NCBI GenBank assembly: GCA_002291945.1
Contig: DBAZ01000063.1
Span: 34,446-84,123, forward strand
Length of the DNA stretch: 49,678 nt
Origin: Tepidimonas sp. UBA997
GTDB taxonomy: Bacteria > Pseudomonadota > Gammaproteobacteria > Burkholderiales > Burkholderiaceae_C
Reading direction: 5' to 3'
Shown: positions 1 through 15,735 of the stretch, in pieces
Numbering within the stretch: position 1 is the stretch's first letter
Layout of the letters: the number at the start of each line of letters is the position of its first letter
Program-made: the position numbers and the translations under genes
Notes under the pieces: model-generated
The model's input: the letters and a program-made list of their open reading frames with translations, nothing else
Told to the model about the DNA's origin: nothing
Databases searched by the model: none

Positions 1-5349
<5,349 letters not shown>

Positions 5350-5444
5350 GGTCTGCCTGAACAGGAGTAGGCAACCATTCTAAAAAGCCCAAGGGCTGTG
5401 CCCGACCGGCGACCGGCAATGCCCCTGCAGTGTCGTCAGGCCAC

Positions 5445-5882
5445 TCAGGGCTTGATGATCAGCACCGGTACCTTGGCGTAGGTCAGCACCTTCTGCGCCA
5501 CGCTGCCCAGAATCAGGGCCTGGACACCCTTGCGGCCGTGCGAACCCATGACGATGAGGTCGCAAGCTTCGGCTTCGGCGGTTTCCAGTATCCCGTCATA
5601 AGTCACGTTGCGCTCGATCGTGTCACCGGCAAAAGCCACGCCACGCGTTTCGCAGCACTCACGCACGTCGCCCAAGGCACGGGCAGCCGCTGCCTGCGCC
5701 TCGGCCATGTAGGCCTGCAGGCCAGCCGACGATGCGTCGCCAATGCCGATGTAAGGGAACGGATCGATCACGTAAAGGCCCACGACAGAAGCGCCGTGAA
5801 TCTTGGCCAGATCGGCGGCGAACTCGGCGGCCGCATGAGAAAGTTTGGAACCGTCACAGGGCACCAGGATTTTTTTGAACAT
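5445..5882 (-). CDS. Universal stress protein, UspA family
   Basis: Small cytoplasmic stress protein of 145 aa. The start is the ATG at 5882, giving MFKKILVPCDGS, with AAGGAG seven bases upstream. An in-frame extension to 6017 has no such site and is not UspA-like. The USP fold is visible: the N-terminal ILVPCDGS strand, the VVGLYVIDPFPY strand, and the C-terminal ATP-binding motif GSHGRKGVQALILGSVAQ with the final strand VPVLIIKP. This glycine-rich motif indicates the nucleotide-binding subclass. It lies 95 bases upstream of uvrA on the same strand with no clear strong terminator between them. The stress that induces it cannot be read from the sequence. Confidence 0.9.
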   Translation of the reverse strand: MFKKILVPCDGSKLSHAAAEFAADLAKIHGASVVGLYVIDPFPYIGIGDASSAGLQAYMAEAQAAAARALGDVRECCETRGVAFAGDTIERNVTYDGILETAEAEACDLIVMGSHGRKGVQALILGSVAQKVLTYAKVPVLIIKP

Positions 5883-6055
5883 ACCGACTCCTTGGATATG
5901 GGTTACAGGTTGCATCGACAACTGCCATCTTAACCAACAGAAAGCACTTCTACGCGAACAACGCCATATTTGTGGCACAGACACGAGCCCGCGGCATACC
6001 CCCATACCCTTGTGCATCGGTGTTGCGTCACCGCCATCGGTTAAAGTGGTGCCCG

Positions 6056-7840
6056 ATGAGGCTATGGCATTTATTCGGGCTTGCGGGTGCTTGTCGGTCT
6101 GCTCGGCAGTGGAGTGTACTCGCCTGTCTGCTCGTCTGGGGCCTGTGGAGTGGCGGGCCAGCGCTGGCCACCGATGCGCCGGTGCGGCTTACTGCCATGG
6201 CCAGCGGCCTGAGCCTGCAAGGTCACGTCGATGTGCTGCAAGACCCGACCGGCCAACTGGGTGTGGATGACCTGCTCGACCCTGCCGCGGGTGCCGCTGG
6301 TGCCGCATGGACAAGACCTGCGGGCCTGCTGCGTCTGCATGGTCCATCGACCTGGTGGCTCCGATTCCGGCTCCAAGCACCGGCCACGGACGACCCGTGG
6401 CTGCTGGCCTTCCCCACCACCGCCATTCGCGACATCGCTTTTCACGGCCCCTACGCCGCCGATGGGCTGGCTTGGGGGCCCGGTGCCGAGACCGGCCTGA
6501 TTCGACCTTACGCCACACGCCCGCTGGGGCAGGAACGCATCACCTACCCGCTGCAAATGCCGTTGGCCGGCGAATACACGGTGTTCATCCGCTTGCAGAA
6601 CACGGTGGCACAAAACGTCACGCCGTCGGTGTGGCTGTTGCCCGACTACTTGGCCAACCGACAGCACAAACGCCTGTTGGATGGCTTGATTTATGGCGTC
6701 CTCCTGACCTTGCTGATCTACAACCTGGCCTTGACCGTGGTTCTGCGTGACTCGACCTATGGCTTCTACGTGCTGACCTGTGCTGCCGCCCTGCTGACGA
6801 TCGCCACCTTCAACGGGCACACGGCGCATTACCTCTGGCCTGCGCAGCCGTGGTGGATCGAGCACAGCTACCAGATCTGGCCCGCCCTCTGGCTGGCCTG
6901 CAAAGCGGCCTTCGCCCGCTCTTTCCTGAACACGCGCTCAGCCGGACGCTTGGCCGATGTTGCGGTGCTGGGGCTGGGCGGCCTCGCCCTGCTGTCGGCG
7001 GTGCTGGCGGTCAGTGGCCAGTTGCTTGCATCGCAATCGATCAACGAAGGGCTGGCGCTGGGCGGCGTCGCCATCATCATCATGATCGCCGTCTGGCTCT
7101 GGCGGCGCGGCCATCCAACGGCCATCTGGTACCTGTCGGCGCACCTGATCCTGTTTGTCTGCGTGGTCGGGGTGGTGGCCGTGGCGCGTGGCTGGTGGAA
7201 CGCGCCTTTCGTGTTGTCCTACGGGTTGCAAATCGGCATTGCAGCCGAAATGGTGGTGTTGGCCGTGGCGTTGAGCGCCCGCATCCGGGGCATCCAGCAG
7301 GAAGAAGCGCTGCTGAGGCGGCAAACCGGCTCGCTGACCCAAGAGGTGCAGACCGATCCGCTGACCGGCCTGCTCAACCGGCGCGGCCTTGCAGAACGCG
7401 CCGAGCCTCTTCTGGCCCAACCGGGGCAGCACGCTGTGCTGCTGATCGACCTGGATCGGTTCAAGCCCGTCAACGACCGCCACGGCCACGCAGTCGGCGA
7501 TCAGGTGCTGGTCGCGATCGGCCAGCGGCTGGCGCACCATTGCCGCCAGAGCGATCTGGCGGCCCGGCTGGGTGGCGATGAATTTGTCATCATCCTCGGC
7601 CACTGCCCGCCACGGCCAGCGCTGGACCACATGGTGCAGCGACTGTGCGACGCCGTGGATCGGCCGATCGATATCCTTGGGCATGTTCATCAGGTCAGCG
7701 CCAGTGCGGGCGTGGCCATGACGCAAGGGAAGGTTCGTGACTTGAAGCCGTTGCTGCGGTGCGCCGATCAGGCCATGTACGCCGCAAAAAAGGAACAAAC
7801 ACGTTTTGCGTTCGCCCTTGCAGACGACCTCAGCGGTTGA
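6056..7840 (+). CDS. Membrane diguanylate cyclase, 7TMR-DISM plus GGDEF
   Basis: Makes the second messenger cyclic di-GMP from two GTP in response to a periplasmic signal. The 594-aa protein has an N-terminal signal/anchor (residues ~1-40), a periplasmic 7TMR-DISMED2-like beta domain to about 180, about seven hydrophobic helices from 190 to 395, a short helical linker and a GGDEF domain from about 430. Catalytic motifs are intact: TGLLNRRGL, LIDLDRFKPVND and GGDEF near 506. RQSD five residues before GGDEF matches the RxxD product-inhibition site, so the enzyme should be active and feedback inhibited. The ATG at 6056 gives the signal-like N terminus; an earlier in-frame start adds nothing conserved. 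Its 3' end overlaps the convergent DUF1289 gene by 11 bp. The ligand is unknown. Confidence 0.9.
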   Translation: MRLWHLFGLAGACRSARQWSVLACLLVWGLWSGGPALATDAPVRLTAMASGLSLQGHVDVLQDPTGQLGVDDLLDPAAGAAGAAWTRPAGLLRLHGPSTWWLRFRLQAPATDDPWLLAFPTTAIRDIAFHGPYAADGLAWGPGAETGLIRPYATRPLGQERITYPLQMPLAGEYTVFIRLQNTVAQNVTPSVWLLPDYLANRQHKRLLDGLIYGVLLTLLIYNLALTVVLRDSTYGFYVLTCAAALLTIATFNGHTAHYLWPAQPWWIEHSYQIWPALWLACKAAFARSFLNTRSAGRLADVAVLGLGGLALLSAVLAVSGQLLASQSINEGLALGGVAIIIMIAVWLWRRGHPTAIWYLSAHLILFVCVVGVVAVARGWWNAPFVLSYGLQIGIAAEMVVLAVALSARIRGIQQEEALLRRQTGSLTQEVQTDPLTGLLNRRGLAERAEPLLAQPGQHAVLLIDLDRFKPVNDRHGHAVGDQVLVAIGQRLAHHCRQSDLAARLGGDEFVIILGHCPPRPALDHMVQRLCDAVDRPIDILGHVHQVSASAGVAMTQGKVRDLKPLLRCADQAMYAAKKEQTRFAFALADDLSG

Positions 7841-8072
7841 TTCCCGCCGCCGTTTGCCGGTTTTCGAGCGCCGTCCAGCAGGCCTGCTTGGCCGCGTCGC
7901 TCATGCTGCCCCAGCGTCGGATTTCGTCCAGTGTGCGCCAGCACCCTTCACAAAGGCCGGAGCGGGGCGACATGCGGCAGACATTCACGCACGGCGAAGG
8001 AAAATCCCCCGCCTGGCGGGCGCGCGTGCCTTCCAGGGACACGAAAACGGGTTGATCGGACCAGGCAGGCAT
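7830..8072 (-). CDS. DUF1289 family small protein
   Basis: An 80-aa protein with the DUF1289 pattern: SPCVNVCRMSP followed by GLCEGCWRTLDEIRRW, where the four cysteines resemble a metal or Fe-S ligand set, and a C-terminal WTALENRQ-type helix. Function is not established. It ends in an 11-bp convergent overlap with the diguanylate cyclase gene and lies 21 bases downstream of the HMG-CoA lyase gene on the same strand, so it may be cotranscribed with it. No convincing ribosome binding site precedes the ATG at 8072, so translation may depend on the upstream gene. Confidence 0.8.
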   Translation of the reverse strand: MPAWSDQPVFVSLEGTRARQAGDFPSPCVNVCRMSPRSGLCEGCWRTLDEIRRWGSMSDAAKQACWTALENRQTAAGINR

Positions 8073-8093
8073 GTGTACAGTCGGGTGTCGTGT

Positions 8094-9011
8094 TCAAGGG
8101 CTGCGCTTGGCCAGCAGCGCACGGCCCACCCGCGAGCCAGTGGGCCGACCGAGTTGCTCGCTGATGTAAGCGCCCGCATCGACCAGCGTATCTAGATCGA
8201 TGCCCGTTTCGATGCCCAGCCCATGCAGCAGGAACACCACGTCTTCGGTGGCTACATTGCCGGTCGCGCCCAGGGCGTACGGGCAACCACCCAGCCCGGC
8301 CACGGACGACTGGAAGTTCCACACCCCCATCTGCAGGGCCGCCAGCGTGTTGCTCAGCGCTTGGCCGTAGGTGTCGTGGAAGTGGCCGCTGATGTGGTCG
8401 ATGTCGTAGTGGGCCAGCGTGGCCTCGATGGCACGCTGCACCTTCAAGGGCGTGCCCACACCGATGGTATCGGCCACGTCCACCCGCTGCACGCCTATGC
8501 CTTGCATCAACTGGGCCAGCCTAGCCACCCGCTCGGGCGCAATCTCACCCTCGTAGGGGCAGCCCACGGTGCAGCTCATGGCCCCGCGCACGGCCACGCC
8601 AGCCTGCAAGGCCGCCTGCACCACCGGCGCAAAACGCTCGATGCTCTCGGCGATGCTGCAGTTGATGTTTTTCTGGCTGAAGGCCTCGCTGGCGGCACCG
8701 AACACCACAATCTCGTCGGGGCGGTCGAGCAGCGCCGCCTCGCAACCCTTCAGGTTGGGCGTGAGCACCGCGTAACGCACACCGCGCTGGCGCTGCAGCC
8801 CGGCCATGACGGCGTGGTTGTCGGCCATCTGCGGCACCCATTTGGGCGACACATAGCTGGTGACTTCGATCTCCTGCAGGCCGGCCGCCTGCAGCCGGTG
8901 TACCAGTTCGATCTTGACCGCCGCCGCAACCGGCTGTTTTTCGTTCTGCAAACCATCGCGCGGGCCGACGTCGATCAATTTCACGCGGGCGGGCAGGGTT
9001 CCTAAGCTCAT
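8094..9011 (-). CDS. liuE: Hydroxymethylglutaryl-CoA lyase
   Basis: Cleaves HMG-CoA to acetyl-CoA and acetoacetate, the last step of leucine and isovalerate degradation. The 305-aa TIM-barrel protein has the HMGL-like opening VKLIDVGPRDGLQNEK (DGLQ carries the metal/catalytic Arg-Asp pair) and HFHDTYGQALSN with metal-ligand histidines. It also has SVAGLGGCPYALGATGN, containing the active-site cysteine of the bacterial signature. The ATG at 9011 is preceded by CGGAG at good spacing. It belongs with liuB, liuC and liuD upstream on the same strand but is separated from them by a DUF4160-DUF2442 gene pair, so it may need read-through or its own promoter. The symbol mvaB is also used for this family. 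Confidence 0.94.
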   Translation of the reverse strand: MSLGTLPARVKLIDVGPRDGLQNEKQPVAAAVKIELVHRLQAAGLQEIEVTSYVSPKWVPQMADNHAVMAGLQRQRGVRYAVLTPNLKGCEAALLDRPDEIVVFGAASEAFSQKNINCSIAESIERFAPVVQAALQAGVAVRGAMSCTVGCPYEGEIAPERVARLAQLMQGIGVQRVDVADTIGVGTPLKVQRAIEATLAHYDIDHISGHFHDTYGQALSNTLAALQMGVWNFQSSVAGLGGCPYALGATGNVATEDVVFLLHGLGIETGIDLDTLVDAGAYISEQLGRPTGSRVGRALLAKRSP

Positions 9012-9140
9012 GTCTTTACTCCGTCAACCATTTCTATACCATGTCACCCAACACGGCTCCCTTCAACGCAACTGCTTCGGCAGCCAAGTTGCTTGGGGGT
9101 TTTAATGCTTTTCGCTATGCGATCATCACCGTGCGCCCAT

Positions 9141-9605
9141 TCAGCCTATCACCTTACGTGGTCGCCCGCCTTTTGCGCCTTTTGCGCCTTGTTCGCCTTT
9201 CGCACGGCCTGCCATCGCGGTGGCGGACGTTGATACGAGGCCACCCTTGGCAGCCAACTCGCGGCTCCAGACTCGGCTACCGAAAACACCTGCTAGCAAG
9301 CCCTCGACCGTCAGGTCGGCATCCAGCCTCGGCCAGTGCAACCCCGTGCCCATAGGGGAGACTTCAATTTCAGACAGCTCTGCCGCCTGGGCACCGGCCA
9401 ATCCCTGCGCCAATGCGGGGGGAAACGCAAAAATACTGCCGTTGGCCAATTCCACCACCACACGCTTGTTGCGCACGTCGTAACGGGCGGCCAAGGCCCG
9501 CAGGTCAGAACGATCTTCCATCGTGCCACGCGCCGTCGCCTCTGGCACTCGGGTCAACTCGGCATGAACCCAATCGGGAAAACTCGCTTTAGTCATGCAA
9601 ATCAC
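9141..9605 (-). CDS. DUF2442 domain protein with basic AT-hook-like tail
   Basis: A 154-aa protein. The central part (about 30-105) fits DUF2442: DVRNKRVVVELANGSIFAFP followed by an ALAQGL segment and LSEIEVSPMGTGLHWPRLDADL. The C-terminal ~25 residues are basic and low in complexity (KGEQGAKGAKGGRPRKVIG); GRPRK resembles an AT-hook, so DNA binding is possible. Its start overlaps the end of the DUF4160 gene by 17 bp, so the pair is translationally linked. DUF4160-DUF2442 pairs are common and resemble a toxin-antitoxin arrangement, but I know of no settled function. A second start at 9596 would shorten it by three residues. The pair sits inside the liu gene set, which looks like an insertion. 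Confidence 0.82.
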   Translation of the reverse strand: MICMTKASFPDWVHAELTRVPEATARGTMEDRSDLRALAARYDVRNKRVVVELANGSIFAFPPALAQGLAGAQAAELSEIEVSPMGTGLHWPRLDADLTVEGLLAGVFGSRVWSRELAAKGGLVSTSATAMAGRAKGEQGAKGAKGGRPRKVIG

Positions 9606-9822
9606 TCCAAAACTTGCGCAGGTGGCCCAAGTGATCGGCCACGGCCATCAATGCAAAACCAATGTCGTTGGTCTTTGCTTTACCGCCAATCGTCATCAAC
9701 GCTGGCGGGTCAGACAACTCGACCCGCAGTTCCCAACCGGGCCCCAGCACGTGCGCGTGTGGTGGCGGGTGATCGTTGGGGTAAACCACCACACGAAGAT
9801 GATCAACGCGGATGCTCGACAT
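9589..9822 (-). CDS. DUF4160 family protein
   Basis: A compact 77-aa protein with the DUF4160 signature: an N-terminal strand (RVVVYPNDHPPPHAHVLGPG) with the histidine-rich PNDHPPPHAHV motif typical of the family, then WELRVEL and a C-terminal helix ending in HLRKFWSDLHD. The PPPHxH cluster could bind metal or form an active site; this is not shown. It is the first gene of an overlapping pair with DUF2442, and by size and arrangement it would be the toxin-like partner if this is a toxin-antitoxin pair. Only a weak ribosome binding site precedes the ATG at 9822. Confidence 0.82.
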   Translation of the reverse strand: MSSIRVDHLRVVVYPNDHPPPHAHVLGPGWELRVELSDPPALMTIGGKAKTNDIGFALMAVADHLGHLRKFWSDLHD

Positions 9823-9982
9823 GGAGACATGCTAACCCAATAGCACGCCAGCGGGCGCATACAGGCCAGCGCCTCGCAGCCAAAGACATCGCGGGCTAAC
9901 GCTGCAACAGCAAAACGATCTACATGGGTCGAATGCCAAGCCGAAGCGCCGAACCCTACCGTGGCTGTGGCTGTGGCGACGT

Positions 9983-12109
<2,127 letters not shown>

Positions 12110-12119
12110 ATTCAACTCC

Positions 12120-12899
12120 TCAACCCAGCCAGTTCGGTTTGCGTTTTTGCAGGAACGACTGCACGCCTTCCTTGCCCTCGGCACTGGCGCGGATGTCGGC
12201 AATGCCTTGCACCGTGCGGTCGATCAGCGCGGCGTCGATGGCCTGCTCGGCCACCTCCTGCACCAGTTGCTTGCAGGCCCGCACGGCAGCGGGGCCAGCG
12301 CTGATGAGTGCTTGCACCAGTTGCTCCACTTTGGCGTCGAGTTGGTCGGCTGGCACCACCTCGTGGACGAAGCCGATGCGCTGTGCCTCGGCGGCGCTGA
12401 AGCGCTCCGCAGTGAGGAAGTAGCGATGGGCGGCGCGTGCGCCCATGGCCCGCACCACATAGGGGCCGATGGTGGCCGGAATCAGGCCCAGCTTCACCTC
12501 GCTCAGGCAGTACGCCGCCGTATCCACACTCACCGCCATGTCGCAGCAGGCCACCAGCCCCATGCCGCCCGCGACCACGTCGCCCTGCACCCGCGCCACG
12601 GTGGGTTTGGGGCAGGCATAAAGCACGCGCAGCATCTCGGCCAGCCGACCGGCATCGACCCGGTTTTCCGCGCGGCTGTAGTCGGCCATACGGCGCATCC
12701 AGTTGAGGTCGGCCCCGGCGCAGAAGGCAGTGCCCTCGGCGGCCAGCACGATGGCGCGCACGTCGTCGCGCTGGCCCAGTTCGGCAAACACCTGCGTCAG
12801 CTCGGCGATCACGGCGTCGTTGAAGGCGTTGCGCAGCTCGGCGCGGGTCAGCGTCACGGTGGCGCACTGCGCCTGCACGGTCACACTCAGGTTGCTCAT
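12120..12899 (-). CDS. liuC: Enoyl-CoA hydratase family, 3-methylglutaconyl-CoA hydratase
   Basis: Crotonase-fold enzyme of 259 aa predicted to hydrate 3-methylglutaconyl-CoA to HMG-CoA. Crotonase features: AFCAGADLNWMRRM (oxyanion-hole segment), RVQGDVVAGGMGLVACCDMA (second oxyanion strand) and LSEVKLGLIPATIGPYV, which carries the catalytic glutamate. The MRRMADYS helix is typical of the methylglutaconyl-CoA hydratase branch. It lies between liuB and liuD with gaps of ten bases on each side, so the three genes are one translational unit. The specific substrate is inferred from context; the fold assignment is secure. Confidence 0.9.
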   Translation of the reverse strand: MSNLSVTVQAQCATVTLTRAELRNAFNDAVIAELTQVFAELGQRDDVRAIVLAAEGTAFCAGADLNWMRRMADYSRAENRVDAGRLAEMLRVLYACPKPTVARVQGDVVAGGMGLVACCDMAVSVDTAAYCLSEVKLGLIPATIGPYVVRAMGARAAHRYFLTAERFSAAEAQRIGFVHEVVPADQLDAKVEQLVQALISAGPAAVRACKQLVQEVAEQAIDAALIDRTVQGIADIRASAEGKEGVQSFLQKRKPNWLG

Positions 12900-12909
12900 G
12901 CGCGGCCCC

Positions 12910-14517
12910 TCACATGCGGAAGACGCCGAACTTGGTCTCGGGCGTCGGGGTGTTGAGGCTGGCGCTCAGGCCCAGCGCCAGCACGCGGCGGGTGTCGGCG
13001 GGGTCGATGATGCCGTCGTCCCACAGGCGGGCGGTGGCGTAGTAGGGGTGGCCCTGCTCCTCGTACTGCTGTTTGATCGGAGCCTTGAAGGCTTCTTCTT
13101 GCGCCGCGCTCCACTGGCCGCCTTTGGCCTCGATGCCGTCGCGCTTGACGGTCGCCAGCACGCTGGCGGCCTGCTCGCCGCCCATCACGGAAATGCGGGC
13201 GTTCGGCCACATCCACAAGAAGCGCGGGCTGTAGGCGCGGCCACACATGCCGTAGTTACCGGCACCAAAACTGCCACCGATGATGACGGTGAACTTCGGG
13301 ACCTGCGCCGTGGCCACGGCCGTGACCATCTTGGCACCGTTGCGGGCAATGCCTTCGTTTTCGACCTTGCGCCCCACCATGAAGCCGGTGATGTTTTGCA
13401 AAAACACCAGCGCAATCTTGCGCTGGCAGCACAGTTCGATGAAGTGCGCCCCCTTGAGCGCCGACTCGCTAAACAGAATGCCGTTGTTGGCAATGATGCC
13501 CACCGGCATGCCTTCGATGTGCGCAAAGCCGCACACCAGTGTGGTGCCGAAGCGCGGCTTGAACTCGTGCAGTTCGCTGCCATCGACGATGCGGGCGATG
13601 ATCTCGCGCACGTCAAACGGCTTGCGCGTGTCGGTGGGGATGACGCCATACAGTTCTTCGGCCGCAAACTGCGGCGGGCGCGGCTCGCGCAGCGGCGTGT
13701 CGGGGCGCTTCTGGCGGCTCAGGTGGCGCACCGCCTCGCGTGCCAGCGCCAGCGCGTGCAAATCGTTCTGGGCCAGGTGGTCGGCCACGCCGCTCAGGCG
13801 CGTGTGTACGTCGCCGCCGCCGAGGTCTTCGGCGCTCACCACCTCGCCGGTGGCGGCCTTCACCAGCGGCGGGCCACCCAAAAAGATGGTGCCCTGGTTT
13901 TTCACGATGATGGTCTCGTCGCTCATGGCGGGCACGTAAGCACCGCCCGCCGTGCATGACCCCATGACGACGGCGATCTGCGCAATCCCCTGCGCACTCA
14001 TATGGGCCTGGTTGTAGAAGATGCGGCCAAAGTGCTCGCGGTCGGGGAACACCTCGTCCTGGTTGGGCAGGTTGGCACCGCCCGAATCCACCAGATAGAT
14101 GCAGGGCAGGCCGTTTTGCTGCGCGATCTCCTGCGCCCGCAGGTGCTTCTTCACCGTCATCGGGTAGTAGGTGCCGCCCTTGACCGTGGCGTCGTTGCAG
14201 ACCACCATGCAGTCCACGCCACTGACCCGCCCAATGCCCGCGATGACCCCGGCACAAGGGGCGTCGTTGCCATACATGTGCAGCGCAGCCAGCGGCGCCA
14301 CTTCCAGGAAAGGGGTGCCGGGGTCGAGCAGCATCTGCACCCGGTCGCGCGGCAGCAGCTTGCCGCGGGCGCTGTGCTTGGCGCGGGCCGCCTCACCGCC
14401 GCCTTGCGCCACCCTGTCGATGTGGGCACGCAAGTCGTCCACCAGCACACGCATGGCCTGCGCGTTGTGCTGGAAATCGGCGGATCGGGGGTTGAGTTGG
14501 GTCTCCAGTACCGGCAT
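12910..14517 (-). CDS. liuB: Methylcrotonyl-CoA carboxylase, carboxyltransferase beta subunit
   Basis: Transfers CO2 from carboxybiotin on LiuD to 3-methylcrotonyl-CoA. The 535-aa protein has both crotonase-like carboxyltransferase halves: GGTYYPMTVKKHLRAQEIA, IYLVDSGGANLPNQDEVFPD and GSCTAGGAYVPAMSDE in the N half, then GFAHIEGMPVGIIANNG, LQNITGFMVGRKVE and GGSFGAGNYGMCGRAY in the C half. These match the acyl-CoA carboxyltransferases of the MccB group. The start is the ATG at 14517 with GAGGAG upstream; the longer upstream frame is not conserved. It is the first liu gene here; isovaleryl-CoA dehydrogenase (liuA) is not in the window. The divergent AraC-family gene begins 130 bases away and may control this operon. 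Confidence 0.94.
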   Translation of the reverse strand: MPVLETQLNPRSADFQHNAQAMRVLVDDLRAHIDRVAQGGGEAARAKHSARGKLLPRDRVQMLLDPGTPFLEVAPLAALHMYGNDAPCAGVIAGIGRVSGVDCMVVCNDATVKGGTYYPMTVKKHLRAQEIAQQNGLPCIYLVDSGGANLPNQDEVFPDREHFGRIFYNQAHMSAQGIAQIAVVMGSCTAGGAYVPAMSDETIIVKNQGTIFLGGPPLVKAATGEVVSAEDLGGGDVHTRLSGVADHLAQNDLHALALAREAVRHLSRQKRPDTPLREPRPPQFAAEELYGVIPTDTRKPFDVREIIARIVDGSELHEFKPRFGTTLVCGFAHIEGMPVGIIANNGILFSESALKGAHFIELCCQRKIALVFLQNITGFMVGRKVENEGIARNGAKMVTAVATAQVPKFTVIIGGSFGAGNYGMCGRAYSPRFLWMWPNARISVMGGEQAASVLATVKRDGIEAKGGQWSAAQEEAFKAPIKQQYEEQGHPYYATARLWDDGIIDPADTRRVLALGLSASLNTPTPETKFGVFRM

Positions 14518-14646
14518 GGGGTCTCCTCTTGGGGCAAGGCTGGTGTGCCGATTGTGCGGGATCTGGGCCGACTTTCCAAGATTCAGAAACCGCCACTTGG
14601 GTTGCATATCGTGCCAGCTCTTGGGATTTTCGGCATACTGCCACCC

Positions 14647-15687
14647 ATGCACCCCAGTCCCCGCATTGCGGCCACCCCGATGGCGTTCGTGCGCTGCATC
14701 GTCGAGGCGTATCGGCAGCGCGGCCTCAACCCCGACGCTGCCTTGCAAGCAGCGCAGATTCCGCCAGCTCAAGTCTGGGAGCCGAACGCTCGCATCACCT
14801 CGTCGCAAATGGAGCGGGTGTCCGGTCACGCCATGCGCGAACTCGACGACGAAGCGCTGGGCTGGTTCAGCCGCCGCCTGCCTTGGGGCAGCTACGGCAT
14901 GCTGGCGCGCGCCTCCATCAGCTCGCCGACACTGGGCGCGGCCCTGCAACGCTGGTGCCGCCACCACGGCCTGCTGACCGATGACGTCGGCCTGCACCTG
15001 CAGGCGCACGACGGCACGGCCACCCTCACGCTGCAGGAACGGCGCGATTTGGGCACGCTGCGCGAGTTCTGCCAAGTCTCGTTGCTGCGCAACATGCTGG
15101 GTCTGGCCTCGTGGCTGATCGACTCGCGCATCCCGCTGCGCTCAGCGCGTTTTGCTTTTCCACCGCCCGCTCACGCCGAGGCTTACCGCGTGCTGTTTCC
15201 TGCCGCCGTGGCATTCGACGCGCCGCTCACGGCGATGGCGTTTGACGCCGCCTACCTGGCCCTGCCCCTGCGGCGCGACGAAGCAGCGCTGAACCAGATG
15301 CTGCGCCACGCTTTGCCACTGCTGGTGCAACACTACCGCCGCGACCGCCTGCTGCTGGAGCGGGTCCGCCTGTGGCTGCGCACGCAGCCCGAGCACACCC
15401 ACAACGCCCACGGGCTGGCCGACTTGCTGCACATGTCGGTGCGCACGCTGCATCGCCACTTGCGCGACCAAGGCGTCACGCTGCAGGCACTCAAAGACGG
15501 GGTGCGGCACGAGCGTGCCCAGGAACTGCTGCAACGCACGGCACTGCCCATCGAACAGGTGGCCGCAGCCAGCGGCTTTCGCCACGAAAAAAGCTTTATC
15601 CGGGCCTTTCGCCAGCATACCGGCATGACCCCGGCGGCGTTTCGCCGCCAAAGTCGGCTTCACGGGACTGTCACAGACGCCGCCTAA
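14647..15687 (+). CDS. AraC-family transcriptional regulator with Arabinose_bd-type N domain
   Basis: A 346-aa regulator. The N-terminal ~200 residues resemble the ligand-binding domain (PF12625 type) of OruR/ArgR-like AraC regulators. The C-terminal ~90 residues contain the two helix-turn-helix motifs: HGLADLLHMSVRTLHRHL, then IEQVAAASGFRHEKSFIRAF, ending in HTGMTPAAFRR as in the family. The ATG at 14647 opens the conserved part; the frame extends far upstream through liuB antisense sequence, which is not credible. It is divergent from liuB, so control of leucine or isovalerate breakdown is a fair guess. The effector is unknown. Confidence 0.88.
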   Translation: MHPSPRIAATPMAFVRCIVEAYRQRGLNPDAALQAAQIPPAQVWEPNARITSSQMERVSGHAMRELDDEALGWFSRRLPWGSYGMLARASISSPTLGAALQRWCRHHGLLTDDVGLHLQAHDGTATLTLQERRDLGTLREFCQVSLLRNMLGLASWLIDSRIPLRSARFAFPPPAHAEAYRVLFPAAVAFDAPLTAMAFDAAYLALPLRRDEAALNQMLRHALPLLVQHYRRDRLLLERVRLWLRTQPEHTHNAHGLADLLHMSVRTLHRHLRDQGVTLQALKDGVRHERAQELLQRTALPIEQVAAASGFRHEKSFIRAFRQHTGMTPAAFRRQSRLHGTVTDAA

Positions 15688-15735
15688 GCTGCACGCCAGC
15701 GCACGCTTTCAGCGCGGTTTTCAACTGGAGCCCCC

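Noticed and set aside
5350..5444. A LexA box upstream of uvrA
   Set aside because: CTGTTCAGGCAG has only six bases between CTG and CAG, not the ten that a LexA box needs.
6357..6367. Loop-like sequence GGCTCCGATTCC as a third family 1 element
   Set aside because: It lies in a conserved coding segment of the diguanylate cyclase and has no flanking stem.
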